NCBI GenBank assembly: GCA_004010935.1
Contig: CP026511.1
Span: forward strand, 3,844,001 to 3,908,000
Origin: Pseudomonadaceae bacterium SI-3
Lineage (GTDB): Bacteria; Pseudomonadota; Gammaproteobacteria; Pseudomonadales; Pseudomonadaceae
Direction of reading: 5' to 3'
DNA: 64,000 nt
Below are positions 42,429-52,599 of this stretch, one piece after another. The notes beneath the pieces are model-generated. The model searched no databases, was not told the origin of the DNA, and was given only the letters and a program-made list of their open reading frames with translations. Every line of letters begins with the position of its first letter. Position 1 is the first letter of the stretch. Made by a program: the position numbers and the translations under genes.

Positions 42429-44810
42429 ATGACCAGCGCAACCTACACTTTGCCTATTACCGGCATGACCTGCGCCAGCTGCGCCGGGCGAGTCGAACGC
42501 GCCCTGCTGAAGGTGCCCGGCGTCGACAATGCGGCGGTAAACCTCGCCGCCGAGCAGGTCCGTGTGCAAACCCATGAAGGCGATATCGCCGCGCTGATAC
42601 AAGCCGTGGAAAAGGCGGGTTACGGCGTCCCGGTGCAGACGCTGGAACTGGCTATCGAAGGCATGACATGCGCCAGCTGCGCCGGCCGCATCGAGCGCGC
42701 TCTGCTCAAAGTGCCGGGCGTACGCAGCGCGTCGGTGAACCTGGCCAGCGAACGCGCACGCATCGAGGTGCTCGGCGCGGTAGACGCAACGGTACTGATC
42801 CAGGCCGTCGAAGCAGCCGGCTACAAGGCACAGGCCAGCAGCGATAACGAGCCCGCCACGGACACAAGCGAAAGCCGTCTGCGCCGCGAACGCTGGGCAG
42901 TGATCGCCGCGTTGCTGCTGGCCGCGCCGCTGGTGATCCCGATGTTCGGCGACCTGCTGGGGCTGCATTGGATGCTGCCACCCTGGATTCAATTCCTGCT
43001 CGCCACACCTGTGCAATTCATCCTCGGGGCGCGGTTTTATGTGGCCGGCTGGAAAGCCGTGCGCGCTGGCGCCGGCAACATGGATTTGCTGGTTGCGATC
43101 GGCACCAGCGCCGGTTACGGCTTGAGCCTCTACCAGTGGTGGGCCGCTGAGGCCGGGCAGATGCCGCATCTGTATTTCGAAGCGTCGGCTGTGGTGATCG
43201 CCCTCGTCCTGTTGGGCAAGTATCTGGAAAGCCGCGCCAAACGTCAGACCAGCGCGGCTATCCGTGCGCTGGAGGCGCTCAGGCCGGATCGCGCCTTACG
43301 GGTGGTCGACGGTCGTGAAGAGGACGTTGCCATCGCCGCCCTGCGCCTGGACGACCTGGTACTGGTCAAGCCTGGCGAGCGCTTCCCAGTGGACGGCGAG
43401 GTAGTCGAAGGTGAGAGCCAGGCCGATGAAGCCTTGATCAGCGGTGAAAGCCTGCCAGTGAACAAAGAGCCGGGCGACCGCATCACCGGTGGCGCGATCA
43501 ACGGCGAAGGCCGCTTGCTGGTGCGCACCACGGCCCTCGGCGGCGAAACGGTACTGGCGCGCATCATTCGGTTGGTCGAAGACGCTCAGGCGGCCAAAGC
43601 GCCCATTCAGAAGCTGGTGGACAAGGTCAGCCAGGTCTTCGTCCCGGCCGTATTGGTCATCGCCCTTATGACGGTCGCCGGCTGGCTGTTTGTCGGCGCT
43701 CCGGCTGAAGTGGCGTTGATCAACGCGGTTGCGGTGCTGGTGATCGCCTGCCCCTGCGCCTTGGGCCTTGCGACACCTGCGGCGATCATGGCAGGCACCG
43801 GCGTCGCCGCCCGCCACGGCATTCTGATCAAGGACGCCGAGGCGCTGGAAGTCGCCCATGCCGTGACAGCCGTCGCCTTCGACAAGACCGGCACACTCAC
43901 CTCCGGCAAGCCACGCGTCGTGCATCTGCATGCCGTGGACGGCGACGAAGCCACGCTGTTGCAACAAGCTGGGGCACTGCAACGCGGCAGTGAACATCCA
44001 CTCGCTCAGGCGGTGCTCGACCGTTGCGCAGAACAAGGTATTACGGTCGCCGACGTTGAGCGCAGCCAGTCGCTAACCGGTCGCGGCATCTCGGGCGACC
44101 TCAATGGCCGCTCGCTGGCGCTGGGTAATCGCAGGCTGATGGACGACAGCGGCCTGCAACCAGGCGAGCTGGCGGGCAAAGCCGAGGCTTGGGAAAGCGA
44201 AGGTCGCACGCTTTCCTGGCTGATCGAGACTGCACCGCAACCTCGCGTGCTCGGCCTGTTCGCCTTTGGCGACAGCCTCAAAGAAGGCGCCGCTGAAGCG
44301 ATCGCAGCTCTCAACGCCCGGCATATTCGCAGCCATTTGATCACGGGTGACAACCGCGGCAGTGCGCGCGTTGTGGCTGAGGCGCTGCAGATCGACAGCG
44401 TGCATGCCGAAGTGCTGCCGGCAGACAAGGCGGCCACGGTCGCCGAGTTGAAAAAAGGCGGCGCGGTGGTCGCGATGGTCGGCGACGGCATCAACGATGC
44501 GCCAGCGCTGGCAGCAGCCGACGTCGGTATTGCCATGGGCGGCGGGACCGATGTGGCCATGCATGCCGCCGGTATCACCCTGATGCGCGGCGATCCACGC
44601 CTAGTGCCCGCTGCACTGGAGATCAGCCGCCGCACCTACCGCAAGATCCAGCAGAACCTGTTCTGGGCGTTCATCTACAACCTGGTGGGTATTCCATTGG
44701 CAGCGTTCGGCTTTCTCAGCCCGGTGGTAGCAGGCGCGGCGATGGCGCTGTCGAGTGTCAGCGTGGTCAGCAACGCATTGCTGCTCAAGCGTTGGGAGCC
44801 GAAGGACTAG
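42429..44810 (+). CDS. copA: Copper-exporting P1B-type ATPase CopA
   Basis: 793 residues from the ATG at 42429. Two N-terminal metal-binding domains ([13 protein letters not shown] near residue 12, [13 protein letters not shown] near 79) are followed by eight transmembrane segments with the CPC transport motif [15 protein letters not shown] at about 437. The phosphorylation loop [11 protein letters not shown] is at about 484, SEHPLAQAV gives the HP locus and [10 protein letters not shown] is near 684. It exports Cu(I) from the cytosol. The CueR-type promoter upstream and the cueR gene downstream frame a complete copper export module. Confidence 0.95.
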   Translation: MTSATYTLPITGMTCASCAGRVERALLKVPGVDNAAVNLAAEQVRVQTHEGDIAALIQAVEKAGYGVPVQTLELAIEGMTCASCAGRIERALLKVPGVRSASVNLASERARIEVLGAVDATVLIQAVEAAGYKAQASSDNEPATDTSESRLRRERWAVIAALLLAAPLVIPMFGDLLGLHWMLPPWIQFLLATPVQFILGARFYVAGWKAVRAGAGNMDLLVAIGTSAGYGLSLYQWWAAEAGQMPHLYFEASAVVIALVLLGKYLESRAKRQTSAAIRALEALRPDRALRVVDGREEDVAIAALRLDDLVLVKPGERFPVDGEVVEGESQADEALISGESLPVNKEPGDRITGGAINGEGRLLVRTTALGGETVLARIIRLVEDAQAAKAPIQKLVDKVSQVFVPAVLVIALMTVAGWLFVGAPAEVALINAVAVLVIACPCALGLATPAAIMAGTGVAARHGILIKDAEALEVAHAVTAVAFDKTGTLTSGKPRVVHLHAVDGDEATLLQQAGALQRGSEHPLAQAVLDRCAEQGITVADVERSQSLTGRGISGDLNGRSLALGNRRLMDDSGLQPGELAGKAEAWESEGRTLSWLIETAPQPRVLGLFAFGDSLKEGAAEAIAALNARHIRSHLITGDNRGSARVVAEALQIDSVHAEVLPADKAATVAELKKGGAVVAMVGDGINDAPALAAADVGIAMGGGTDVAMHAAGITLMRGDPRLVPAALEISRRTYRKIQQNLFWAFIYNLVGIPLAAFGFLSPVVAGAAMALSSVSVVSNALLLKRWEPKD

Positions 44811-44905
44811 CGTGCCGCCGCGCGCGGGCTGTGGTCGGCGGCACGCATGGACACCGCGCTGACGCAGCACACAACAGCCTCACACCGATTCGTCTGGATG
44901 CGCAC

Positions 44906-45307
44906 ATGAACATTGGCCAAGCAGCAAAGAAAAGCGGGTTATCGGCGAAGATGATTCGCTACTACGAGTCCATCGACCTGATCTCCCCCGCCGGGCGCAG
45001 CGCCAACGGCTACCGTCACTACGGCGAGGAAGACCTGCACCGCCTTGCCTTCATCAAGCGCTCGCGCGATATGGGCTTCTCATTGGAGGAAGTGAGCAGG
45101 CTGCTCACGCTCTGGCAGGACCGCCATCGCGCCAGCGCTGACGTGAAGTCCCTGGCCGGCGCGCATATCGAGGCGCTCAATCAGAAGATCGCTGAACTGG
45201 TGGGGTTACGCGACACCCTGCAAGAGCTGGTCGACACCTGTCAGGGCGATGACCGGCCGGATTGCCCGATCCTCAAGGACCTTGAGTCCGGCGGATGTTG
45301 CGCTTAA
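44906..45307 (+). CDS. cueR: Cu(I)-responsive MerR-family regulator CueR
   Basis: 133 residues from the ATG at 44906. The helix-turn-helix (MNIGQAAKKSGLSAKMIRYY, ESIDLISPAGRSANGYRHYG) and long dimerisation helix are typical of MerR proteins. The C-terminal metal loop has the two conserved Cys, CQGDDRPDCPIL, that hold one Cu(I), and a terminal GGCCA as in many CueR proteins. It activates the copA and copZ promoters when copper rises. It lies about 95 bases downstream of copA and may be cotranscribed with it. Confidence 0.93.
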   Translation: MNIGQAAKKSGLSAKMIRYYESIDLISPAGRSANGYRHYGEEDLHRLAFIKRSRDMGFSLEEVSRLLTLWQDRHRASADVKSLAGAHIEALNQKIAELVGLRDTLQELVDTCQGDDRPDCPILKDLESGGCCA

Positions 45308-45363
45308 CGGCACATTCGGCAAGTCGGCCCAGGCGACGAACTCTCAACGCCGCCCAGATGCAA

Positions 45364-45390
45364 CGAGGCCAGGCGTTGCGCCTGGCCTCG
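45364..45390. terminator. Palindromic hairpin between cueR and ftnA
   Basis: A 12-bp stem (cgaggccaggcg / cgcctggcctcg) with a 3-base loop between convergent genes. No T-tract, but probably a bidirectional stop. Confidence 0.5.
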
Positions 45391-45409
45391 TGGTGAATCG
45401 TTTGCGCGA

Positions 45410-45877
45410 TCAGCTTGCCTGCGTCTGCAGATAATTCTGCAAGCCGATACGATCGATCATCCCGAGCTGCTGCTCCAGCCAGTAGGCGTGATCCTCCTCG
45501 GTGTCCATCAGCTGCAATTCTAGAATTTCACGCGTCTGGTAATCGCCATGCTGCTCGGCCAGCGTGATGCCCTTGGCCAAGGCTTCGCGCACCTTGTATT
45601 CGAGTGCCAGATCGGCTCGCAGCATCTCGGGGACCGTTTGGCCTGGATGCATCGCCTCGGGCGTCATGTCCGGAGTGCCTTCAAGGAACAGGATGCGTTT
45701 GAGCAGCGCGTCGGCGTGCTGGGTTTCCTCTTCCATCTCGTGATTGATTCGCTCGTAGAGCTTGGTGAAGCCCCAATCGGCATACATCCGCGAGTGCAGG
45801 AAATACTGATCGCGCGCCGCCAGCTCCCCACGCAGCAGTTCTTTCAGATATTCGATGACCTGTGGCTGACCTTGCAT
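45410..45877 (-). CDS. ftnA: Ferritin of the FtnA/BfrA type
   Basis: 155 residues from the ATG at 45877 with CAGGAGAG upstream. It follows the Pseudomonas FtnA (PA4235) sequence: [60 protein letters not shown]. The ferroxidase ligands (E in [10 protein letters not shown]-x-x-H in EEETQHAD, later E residues) are kept. The position of the haem-ligand Met of BfrB (DEMKHAD) is Thr here (EEETQHAD), so this is likely the haem-free ferritin type. It stores iron as a 24-mer. No Fur box noted in the short upstream gap. Confidence 0.88.
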   Translation of the reverse strand: MQGQPQVIEYLKELLRGELAARDQYFLHSRMYADWGFTKLYERINHEMEEETQHADALLKRILFLEGTPDMTPEAMHPGQTVPEMLRADLALEYKVREALAKGITLAEQHGDYQTREILELQLMDTEEDHAYWLEQQLGMIDRIGLQNYLQTQAS

Positions 45878-46099
45878 TGCGACTCTCTCCTGCACTGACA
45901 TTTTGAACGCCGGGCAATGATACGCCCAATCGGCGGCAGATTGACCGCAGCCCCATTGCCACAGGCAAAACCGGCTGACCAGCGGGTCACTTCAGCATAG
46001 GTCGAACTCCCGAGCCAGAGCGGGGTTCTACTGGTTCTGTCGCGGCGTTTCGCACTGGCACCGCGACGTCTTGCTCGCCCCTATCGTCCAGGAGAACGG

Positions 46100-47182
46100 A
46101 TGCCGCTTTTATCGTCGAGAGGCCACTCACCGCATCTCAATATCACCGTTTCGATCTGCATGTTGCTGGCGCTGTCTGGCTGCTCCGAGGACACGGAACC
46201 TGCGCAAGTCCCGCCACGCGTCGCTTTCGTCGAGCCCCTGCAGCGCATTGATAACGGCCCCGAGGCGCTGCGCTTTCCGGGGGTGGTCGATAGCGTGACC
46301 AGCACGCAGCTGGCATTCCAGGTGCCGGGCCGCGTCGAGCGGATCCTCGTCGACGAGGGCGAGCGCGTTGAAAAAGGTCAGCCGGTGGCCAAGCTCGATG
46401 ACACCGACTACGAGCTGCAACTGCGCGAAGCCGAGGCGCGGCTGCGCCAGCTGGAGGCGGATCTGACCCGTAAACGCGCCCTTTTGGCCGAGGGGATTAT
46501 CGCTCCCGCCGCGGTCGAACCCCTGCAGGCCAATGTGGTGGCGGCGCGGGTCGCCCGTGACAGCGCCCTTCGTAACGTCAATCACAGCACGCTGGAGGCA
46601 CCGTTCGACGGTGTGGTCGCGCGGCGCCTGGTCGAACCGGACATGGTGGTTGCCACAGGCTCGCCCGTACTGGAACTGCAGAACAACCAGCACATCGAGG
46701 TCGCGGTCGACCTGCCAGAGAGCGCGGCGCTGAGCATTCCACTGAACAGCACATTGGAGGCCGTGGGCGAACTGGTTATCGCCGACCTGACCCTGCCGTT
46801 GGCTTACAAGGAACACAGCACCCAGCCTCGCGAGGGCTCACGCACCTACAATCTGACATTGCAGGGCGAGCCGCCGGCCGACTACAACCTGCTGCCGGGA
46901 ATGGCTATGCGGGTTCGCCTCCAGCGGCCTGCCGCCTCGCAAAGCGATACGCCGCCGCGTTTTCGCCTGCCGCTCAACGCCGTGCAAACAGCGCCAAACG
47001 GCAGCCATTACCTCTGGTTGGCGGTGGACGGCCATGCCCAGCGCCAGGACTTGCAGCTCGAGCGCATCGAAAACGATCACGCGGTGGTCAGCGGCGAGCT
47101 GAACAACGACATGCTGGTGGTGGTGGCGGGCGGCAGCAAGCTGTCGGAAGACCAGCCGATCAAAGCCGAACGGCGGAAGTAA
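46100..47182 (+). CDS. RND efflux periplasmic adaptor (MFP)
   Basis: 360 residues with a lipoprotein signal (SICMLLALSGC, lipobox LSGC). Barrel-sandwich and hairpin features: LAFQVPGRVERILVDEGERV, LDDTDYELQLREAEARLRQL, NHSTLEAPFDGVVARRLVEP, and beta-barrel PLAYKEHSTQPREGSRTYNL. It starts a three-gene operon, with the pump 4 bases downstream. It links the inner-membrane pump to the outer-membrane channel encoded downstream. Confidence 0.9.
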   Translation: MPLLSSRGHSPHLNITVSICMLLALSGCSEDTEPAQVPPRVAFVEPLQRIDNGPEALRFPGVVDSVTSTQLAFQVPGRVERILVDEGERVEKGQPVAKLDDTDYELQLREAEARLRQLEADLTRKRALLAEGIIAPAAVEPLQANVVAARVARDSALRNVNHSTLEAPFDGVVARRLVEPDMVVATGSPVLELQNNQHIEVAVDLPESAALSIPLNSTLEAVGELVIADLTLPLAYKEHSTQPREGSRTYNLTLQGEPPADYNLLPGMAMRVRLQRPAASQSDTPPRFRLPLNAVQTAPNGSHYLWLAVDGHAQRQDLQLERIENDHAVVSGELNNDMLVVVAGGSKLSEDQPIKAERRK

Positions 47183-47186
47183 GCGG

Positions 47187-50100
47187 ATGGATTTAGCACG
47201 TTACGCCATCTGCAAACCGGTCAACATTTGGGTGCTGGTCCTGATCTGCCTGGTCGGGGGCGTCGTCGCGTTCTTCGAAATGGGCCGGCTGGAAGATCCC
47301 GAATTCACCATCAAAGAAGCCATCGTCACGGTGCAGTATCCCGGCGCGACCGCACTCGAAGTCGAGCAGGAAGTGACCGAACCCCTGGAAAGTGCCATCC
47401 AGGAGCTTTCCGAGGTCAAGCAGATCCGCTCGCGCTCGATGATCGGCCTGGCGGAAATCCGTGTCGAAATTCAGGACCGTTACTCGGGTGAGCAGCTCGA
47501 TCAGATCTGGGACCAGCTGCGCAGCAAGGTCGAAGATGCTCGACAACAGCTGCCTCCCGGCCTGGACCCACCGCTGGTTAACGACGACTTTGGCGATGTC
47601 TACGGCATCTTCTTTGCTCTGACCGGTGAAGGCCTGACGCTGGAAGAGCTGCATGAAGTCGCCAAGGACCTGCGCCGCGGGCTGATCACGGCGGACGGCG
47701 TTGGCCAGGTCGAACTGGCCGGCGTGCGTGAAGAGCGAATTCTGGTGGAAGTCGATCAGGCGCGCCTGGCCGCACTGAAGCTGTCTCCACAAGAGCTGGT
47801 TGCGGCGCTGACCGATGCCGACGCAGCGGTGGAAGCCGGCGGCGTGCGGGCCGGCGAATTCTTCGTCCACATCCGCCCGACCGGCGCGTTCGACTCCCTG
47901 GATGCGCTACGTGCGTTGCCAGTGGGCCAAGGCCAGCAAAGCGTCGACCTGGGCTCCATCGCCACCTTGAAACGCGAATACGCCGAACGCCCACGCCAGA
48001 TCATCCGCCACAACGGTGAGCCGGCATTGACCCTCGGCGTCAGCGGTGTGTCGGGCAGCAACATCGTCGAAGTCGGTCGTAGCGTCGAGGCGAAGCTGGA
48101 GTCCATGCAGTACCTGATGCCGCTGGGCGCCGAACTGCATCCGTTGTATCAGCAGCACAGCATCGTCAACGAGTCGGTCAACAGCTTCGCGCTCAACGTC
48201 TTCCTGTCGGTGGCCATCGTCGTCGGCGTGCTGTGCCTGGCCATGGGTGTACGCGCCGGCGCGATCATCGGCGCCGTGCTGTTTCTTACCGTGCTCGGCA
48301 CGCTGCTGCTCATGTGGATCGGGGGGATCGAGCTGGAACGCATCTCCCTCGGCGCGCTGATCATCGCCATGGGCATGCTGGTGGACAATGCCGTAGTGGT
48401 CTGCGACGGCATGCTGATCGAGAAACAGCGCGGCAAAAGCATTCTCGAAGCCTCTCGCAAGACGCTGCAGCAGACACAGTGGTCGCTGCTGGGCGCGACC
48501 ATCATCGGCATCCTGGCCTTTGCCGGGATCGGCCTGTCGCAGGACACCACCGGTGAATTCCTCTTCTCGCTGTTCTTCGTCATCGCCGCGTCGCTGCTGC
48601 TCAGCTGGCTGCTGGCACTGCTGGTGGTGCCGCTGTTCGGGCACTACCTGCTCGAGCGCAAGGGCGATAAAGAGGACGATGACACCGACCCGGACGATGC
48701 CTACAGCGGGCCGATCTACAACCGCTACCGCCGTATCGCCGGTGGAGTGCTGGGTCGCCCCTGGCTGACACTGGGCATCTTAGTTGTACTCACGGTCCTC
48801 AGCGTGCTGGGCTTCAGCCGCGTGCCGCAGAGCTTCTTTCCGCCGTCGAGCACACCGATCTTCTACGTGAACCTGTTCCTACCGCAGGGCACGCATATTC
48901 GCGAGACCAGCCGCACCGCCGAAGATGTCGAGGCCTACCTGAAACAGCTGGACGGCGTAACCGATGTGTCGACCTTTGTTGGCGCAGGTGCGTCGCGCTT
49001 CATGCTCACCTACGCGCCGGAACAGCCTAACCCTGCGCTGATGCACTTTCTGGTACGCACCGAGAATGCCGAGGTGATCGCCGATCTGGTTCGCGAGGTG
49101 AACCAGACACTGCCGGGCCGCTATCCTTCTACCGACGCCGCCGCCGCGCAATTCATGTTCGGCCCTAACGCCGAAGCCAAGCTCGAAGCGCGGATCAGTG
49201 GCCCCGACATTGACGAGCTGCGCCGGTTGTCGGCGGAGGGCCAGCGAATCCTTCAGGAGCAGGGTCAGGTCTTCAACATCCGCGATGACTGGCGCTCGCC
49301 CGTTCCGGTGCTGCGTCCGCGGCTGGCCCTGGACCGCCTGGCCGATGCGGGGCTGACCCGTCAACAGGTGGCGCAGGCGCTGTCGGTGGCCAGCGAGGGC
49401 CAGCAGGTCAGCGTGTTCCGCGATCAGGACGAGCTGATCCCGATCCTCCTGCGCGCTACGCCAGAGGATCGCGTCGAACCGGGTGATCTCCTGCAACGGC
49501 TGATCTGGAGCCCGGCCACCCGCAACTATGTGCCCCTGGCCCAGGTTGCGGACGGCGTTGAGGCTACGACCGAGGAGTCGATGATTCGCCGTTACGGCCG
49601 CGAACGGACCATTGCGGTCCGTGCTGAACCGCGCGACGGCGAGAACACCAACGTCGCCTTCGAGCGCATTCGTCCGTTGATCGAAGACATCGAACTGCCG
49701 ATCGGCTATTCGCTGGAATGGGGCGGCGACCACGAACAGTCGTCCGATGCCCAGCAGGCGCTGGCCAGCACGCTCGCGGTGCCCTATCTGGCGATGGTGC
49801 TGGTCACGGTGCTGCTGTTTGCCAAGGTCCGCCAGCCCATGATGATCTGGCTGGTGGTGCCGATGGCGCTGTGCGGCGTCACGCTCGGGCTGCTGGTAAC
49901 CGGACAGCCGTTCGGCTTCATGGCCCTGCTCGGCCTGCTCAGCCTGACGGGCATGCTGATCAAGAACGCCGTGGTGCTGGTGGACGAGATCGACCGGCAG
50001 ATAGAAGCCGAGGTCCCTCGGCTCACGGCCATCATCGAAGCCTCCGCTTCGCGCCTGCGACCGGTGATGATGGCGGCCGGCACCACGGTGCTGGGCATGG

Positions 50101-50240
50101 TGCCGCTGCTGTTCGACCCCTTCTTCGCCAACATGGCCGTGACCATCATGGGCGGGCTGGGCTTCGCCACCCTGCTCACATTGCTGGCGGTACCCTGCCT
50201 GTACCTGCTGTTCATGCGCGTCAAATCGGAGGAAACCTAA
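47187..50240 (+). CDS. RND efflux transporter, inner-membrane pump
   Basis: 1017 residues, normal RND length. N-terminal NIWVLVLICLVGGVVAFFEM, the porter-domain VTVQYPGATALEVEQEVTEP, TM4 LGALIIAMGMLVDNAVVVCD with the proton-relay Asp, a second half starting WLTLGILVVLTVLSVLGFSR, and TM11-12 VTIMGGLGFATLLTLLAVPC. It belongs to the hydrophobe/amphiphile efflux group (closer to the short TriC/VmeK type than to MexB). The substrate is not predictable; antibiotics, biocides or metals are possible. The stop overlaps the next gene (TAATG). Confidence 0.92.
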   Translation: MDLARYAICKPVNIWVLVLICLVGGVVAFFEMGRLEDPEFTIKEAIVTVQYPGATALEVEQEVTEPLESAIQELSEVKQIRSRSMIGLAEIRVEIQDRYSGEQLDQIWDQLRSKVEDARQQLPPGLDPPLVNDDFGDVYGIFFALTGEGLTLEELHEVAKDLRRGLITADGVGQVELAGVREERILVEVDQARLAALKLSPQELVAALTDADAAVEAGGVRAGEFFVHIRPTGAFDSLDALRALPVGQGQQSVDLGSIATLKREYAERPRQIIRHNGEPALTLGVSGVSGSNIVEVGRSVEAKLESMQYLMPLGAELHPLYQQHSIVNESVNSFALNVFLSVAIVVGVLCLAMGVRAGAIIGAVLFLTVLGTLLLMWIGGIELERISLGALIIAMGMLVDNAVVVCDGMLIEKQRGKSILEASRKTLQQTQWSLLGATIIGILAFAGIGLSQDTTGEFLFSLFFVIAASLLLSWLLALLVVPLFGHYLLERKGDKEDDDTDPDDAYSGPIYNRYRRIAGGVLGRPWLTLGILVVLTVLSVLGFSRVPQSFFPPSSTPIFYVNLFLPQGTHIRETSRTAEDVEAYLKQLDGVTDVSTFVGAGASRFMLTYAPEQPNPALMHFLVRTENAEVIADLVREVNQTLPGRYPSTDAAAAQFMFGPNAEAKLEARISGPDIDELRRLSAEGQRILQEQGQVFNIRDDWRSPVPVLRPRLALDRLADAGLTRQQVAQALSVASEGQQVSVFRDQDELIPILLRATPEDRVEPGDLLQRLIWSPATRNYVPLAQVADGVEATTEESMIRRYGRERTIAVRAEPRDGENTNVAFERIRPLIEDIELPIGYSLEWGGDHEQSSDAQQALASTLAVPYLAMVLVTVLLFAKVRQPMMIWLVVPMALCGVTLGLLVTGQPFGFMALLGLLSLTGMLIKNAVVLVDEIDRQIEAEVPRLTAIIEASASRLRPVMMAAGTTVLGMVPLLFDPFFANMAVTIMGGLGFATLLTLLAVPCLYLLFMRVKSEET

Positions 50241-51751
50241 TGCCGATCCGATTGCCCCGCACGCCGCTGGTCTGGGCACTGGCTTTGGCCCTTGGCGCCT
50301 GCTCCAGCGTACCGGAGCGCCCGGCGCCCGACGTGCCGGATAGCTGGTTCCATGCGGTCCGCCAACAGCCAGCCGATGCCGAGGCGCTTGCCGACTGGTG
50401 GCAGCGATTCGACGATCCAGTGCTGACAAGGCTCGTGCGCCAGGCGCTGGAGAACAACCGCGACATCCGCCTGGCCATGCTGCGCGTCGACACCGCACGT
50501 GCGCAGTTGCGGCAGGCCCGCGCGGGACTCTTCCCCACCTTCGACCTGCCTGGCTCAGCCAGCCGCCAGTGGATCGAGAACAGCAACGAGCAGAACCCCA
50601 ACAGCCCCATTGGCCAATTTATTCCAGATGAAGACGTGATCACCTTCGATAACTGGGAACTGGCGCTACAGGCCAGCTGGGAGCTGGATATCTTCGGCGC
50701 CACCCGCGCGCGAACCGAAAGTGCGCGCCAGCAGATCCGATCCGCCCAGGCCCAGGCCATTGCAGCCCGGCTGGCGGTCGCCTCGAGCATGGCGCAGGGC
50801 TACATGCAACTGCGCGCCCTTGAGGGGCAACGCGCGCTTTTGGTTGAGGGGATCGAGCTGGCGAAAGGCCTCGAACACATCGCCCGCCGACTGTTCGAGG
50901 CGGGCGAGGTCACCCGGCTGGATGTCGAATCCAGCGCCGCTGAGCGTGCCTCGCTGCAGGCGGATCTGGACGAACTGGGAATCAACCTGGCCGAGGCGAG
51001 GCTGGCTCTGGATACGCTGCTCGCCGAGCCACCGGGAAGCATCGCCCGGCGGCTAACAGCCGACGCCAAGGTTCCGCTGGCAGACAAACCCATCCCGCCC
51101 GGGCAGCCGCTAGACCTGCTGCGAAGACGCCCGGACTTGATTGCCGAAGCGGCGCAACTGCAGGCTGCTCAACTGCAATCGTTGGCCGCCCGCCGCGACC
51201 TGTTCCCGACACTTGCCTTGCAGGCAGCAGTCGGCCGCTCCGGGCTGGCCTTGGGCGATGCCTTTTCCACCGCCTCGAATTTCGCCCGCCTCGGTGCGAC
51301 TTTCGGCCTGCCCTTTCTCGACTACCGCCGGCGCGGTGCGGCGATCGACCTGGCCGATGCAGAGGGCGAGAGCGCCTACCTGGGTTTCCAGCAGGCACTG
51401 GCCCAGGCACTGGAGGACGTGGAGCGCTCACTGGTGCGCATCGATGGGCAACAACGCCGCCTTGACTCGCTGCGCACCACCCTCCGCCATCGTGCCTACG
51501 CCTATGAGCTGGCGCAGAAGAGCTATCGACTGGGCGAGGCGAACCTCAACGAGGTGCTCGATGCCCAGCGCGGTTCGCTACAGGCTCGCCAGCAGGCGTT
51601 GCAAGGCCGAACCGCCCTGGCAACTGCGCAGGTGGCTTTGTTCGTGGCATTGGGTGGCGGCTGGGAGATGAAGCCGAGCGCGGTGTCGGATGCAGACAAC
51701 ACGAGCGAAGCGCCGGAGCAGCCGGAGCAGCCGGAGCATTCGGAGCAGTAG
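50240..51751 (+). CDS. RND efflux outer-membrane channel (NodT/OprM-like lipoprotein)
   Basis: 503 residues from the ATG at 50240 that overlaps the pump stop by one base and has GGAGG upstream. The signal ends LALALGACSSVPERP with the lipobox LGAC, so it is lipidated like OprM. NodT family features: DPVLTRLVRQALENNRDIRL, the two long coiled-coil halves (NWELALQASWELDIFGATRA, SYRLGEANLNEVLDAQRGSL) and a Pro/Glu/Gln-rich C-terminal repeat (EAPEQPEQPEHSEQ). It gives the operon a full tripartite pump. Confidence 0.9.
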   Translation: MPIRLPRTPLVWALALALGACSSVPERPAPDVPDSWFHAVRQQPADAEALADWWQRFDDPVLTRLVRQALENNRDIRLAMLRVDTARAQLRQARAGLFPTFDLPGSASRQWIENSNEQNPNSPIGQFIPDEDVITFDNWELALQASWELDIFGATRARTESARQQIRSAQAQAIAARLAVASSMAQGYMQLRALEGQRALLVEGIELAKGLEHIARRLFEAGEVTRLDVESSAAERASLQADLDELGINLAEARLALDTLLAEPPGSIARRLTADAKVPLADKPIPPGQPLDLLRRRPDLIAEAAQLQAAQLQSLAARRDLFPTLALQAAVGRSGLALGDAFSTASNFARLGATFGLPFLDYRRRGAAIDLADAEGESAYLGFQQALAQALEDVERSLVRIDGQQRRLDSLRTTLRHRAYAYELAQKSYRLGEANLNEVLDAQRGSLQARQQALQGRTALATAQVALFVALGGGWEMKPSAVSDADNTSEAPEQPEQPEHSEQ

Positions 51752-51771
51752 TTCTGCGACTGCCCTAGAGT

Positions 51772-52516
51772 GAACGCCGGGCGATGATCGCGAGCAAGCT
51801 CGCTCCTACGAAAAGCGGACCGCCGACCAGCCTTGCGAACCTCAGCGCCCGGAACGCCTTCGCTCTGTAGGAGCCAGCTTGCTGGCGATCAGGACTCGCA
51901 CAGGCAGCGAGCATCCGGGGGAACGCCGGGCGACGATCGCGAGCAGCTCGCTTCTACGACAAGCGGACCGCCGACCAGCCTTGCGATCCTCAGCGCCCGG
52001 AACGCCTTCGCTCTGTAGGAGCCAGCTTGCTGGCGATCAGGACTCGCACAGGCAGCGAGCATCCGGGGGGAACGCCGGGCGATGATCGCGAGCAAGCTCG
52101 CTCCTACGAAAAGCGGACCGCCGACCAGCCTTGCGATCCTCAGCGCCCGGAACGCCCTCGCTCTGTAGGAGCCAGCTTGCTGGCGATCAGGACTCGCACA
52201 GGCAGCGAGCATCCGGGGGAACGCCGGGCGATGATCGCGAGCAAGCTCGGTCCTACGAAAAGCGGACCGCCGACCATCCTTGCGAGCCTCTGCGCCCGGA
52301 ACGCCCTCGCTCTGTAGGAGCCAGCTTGCTGGCGATCAGGACTAGTACAGGCAGCGAGCATCCGGGGGGAACGCCGGGCGATGGTCGCGAGCAAGCTCGC
52401 TTCTACGACAAGCGGACCGCCGACCAGCCTTGCGATCCTCAGCGCCCGGAACGCCTTCGCTCTGTAGGAGCCAGCTTGCTGGCGATCCCGACGCTCATAG
52501 GCAGCTAGCATCACGC
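51772..52516. repeat. Five tandem ~149-bp units built of REP palindromes
   Basis: Units begin with gaacgccgggcgatgatcgc at 51772, 51921, 52070, 52219 and 52369, a 149-150 bp period. Each unit has a palindrome atcgcgagcaagctcgctcc, then a stretch with gaccgccgaccagccttgcg, then the inverse-type palindrome ctgtaggagccagcttgctg. These are the pseudomonad REP type (GTAGGAGCGAGCTTGCTCGCGAT), arranged here as ordered inverted pairs in tandem. Unit ends drift by a few bases. Open frames across this array are artefacts. The rest of 51752-52599 holds nothing else recognisable. Confidence 0.88.
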
Positions 52517-52599
52517 GGACACTGAACAGTGATCGCTCCAAGGAGGGACGCCCGAATAGCGTCCCTCCGTGTCTTAGATCAAGCCCCGCCAGGCGCCGC

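Noticed and set aside
51772..52516. Possible CRISPR array
   Set aside because: The 149-bp period, palindromic REP pairs and near-identical units are not repeat-spacer structure; no cas genes in the window.
51779..52541. Long open frames over the REP repeat array (61-133 codons on both strands)
   Set aside because: They follow the repeated units and palindromes, have no ribosome-binding sites and translate to reiterated low-complexity sequence; they are repeat artefacts.
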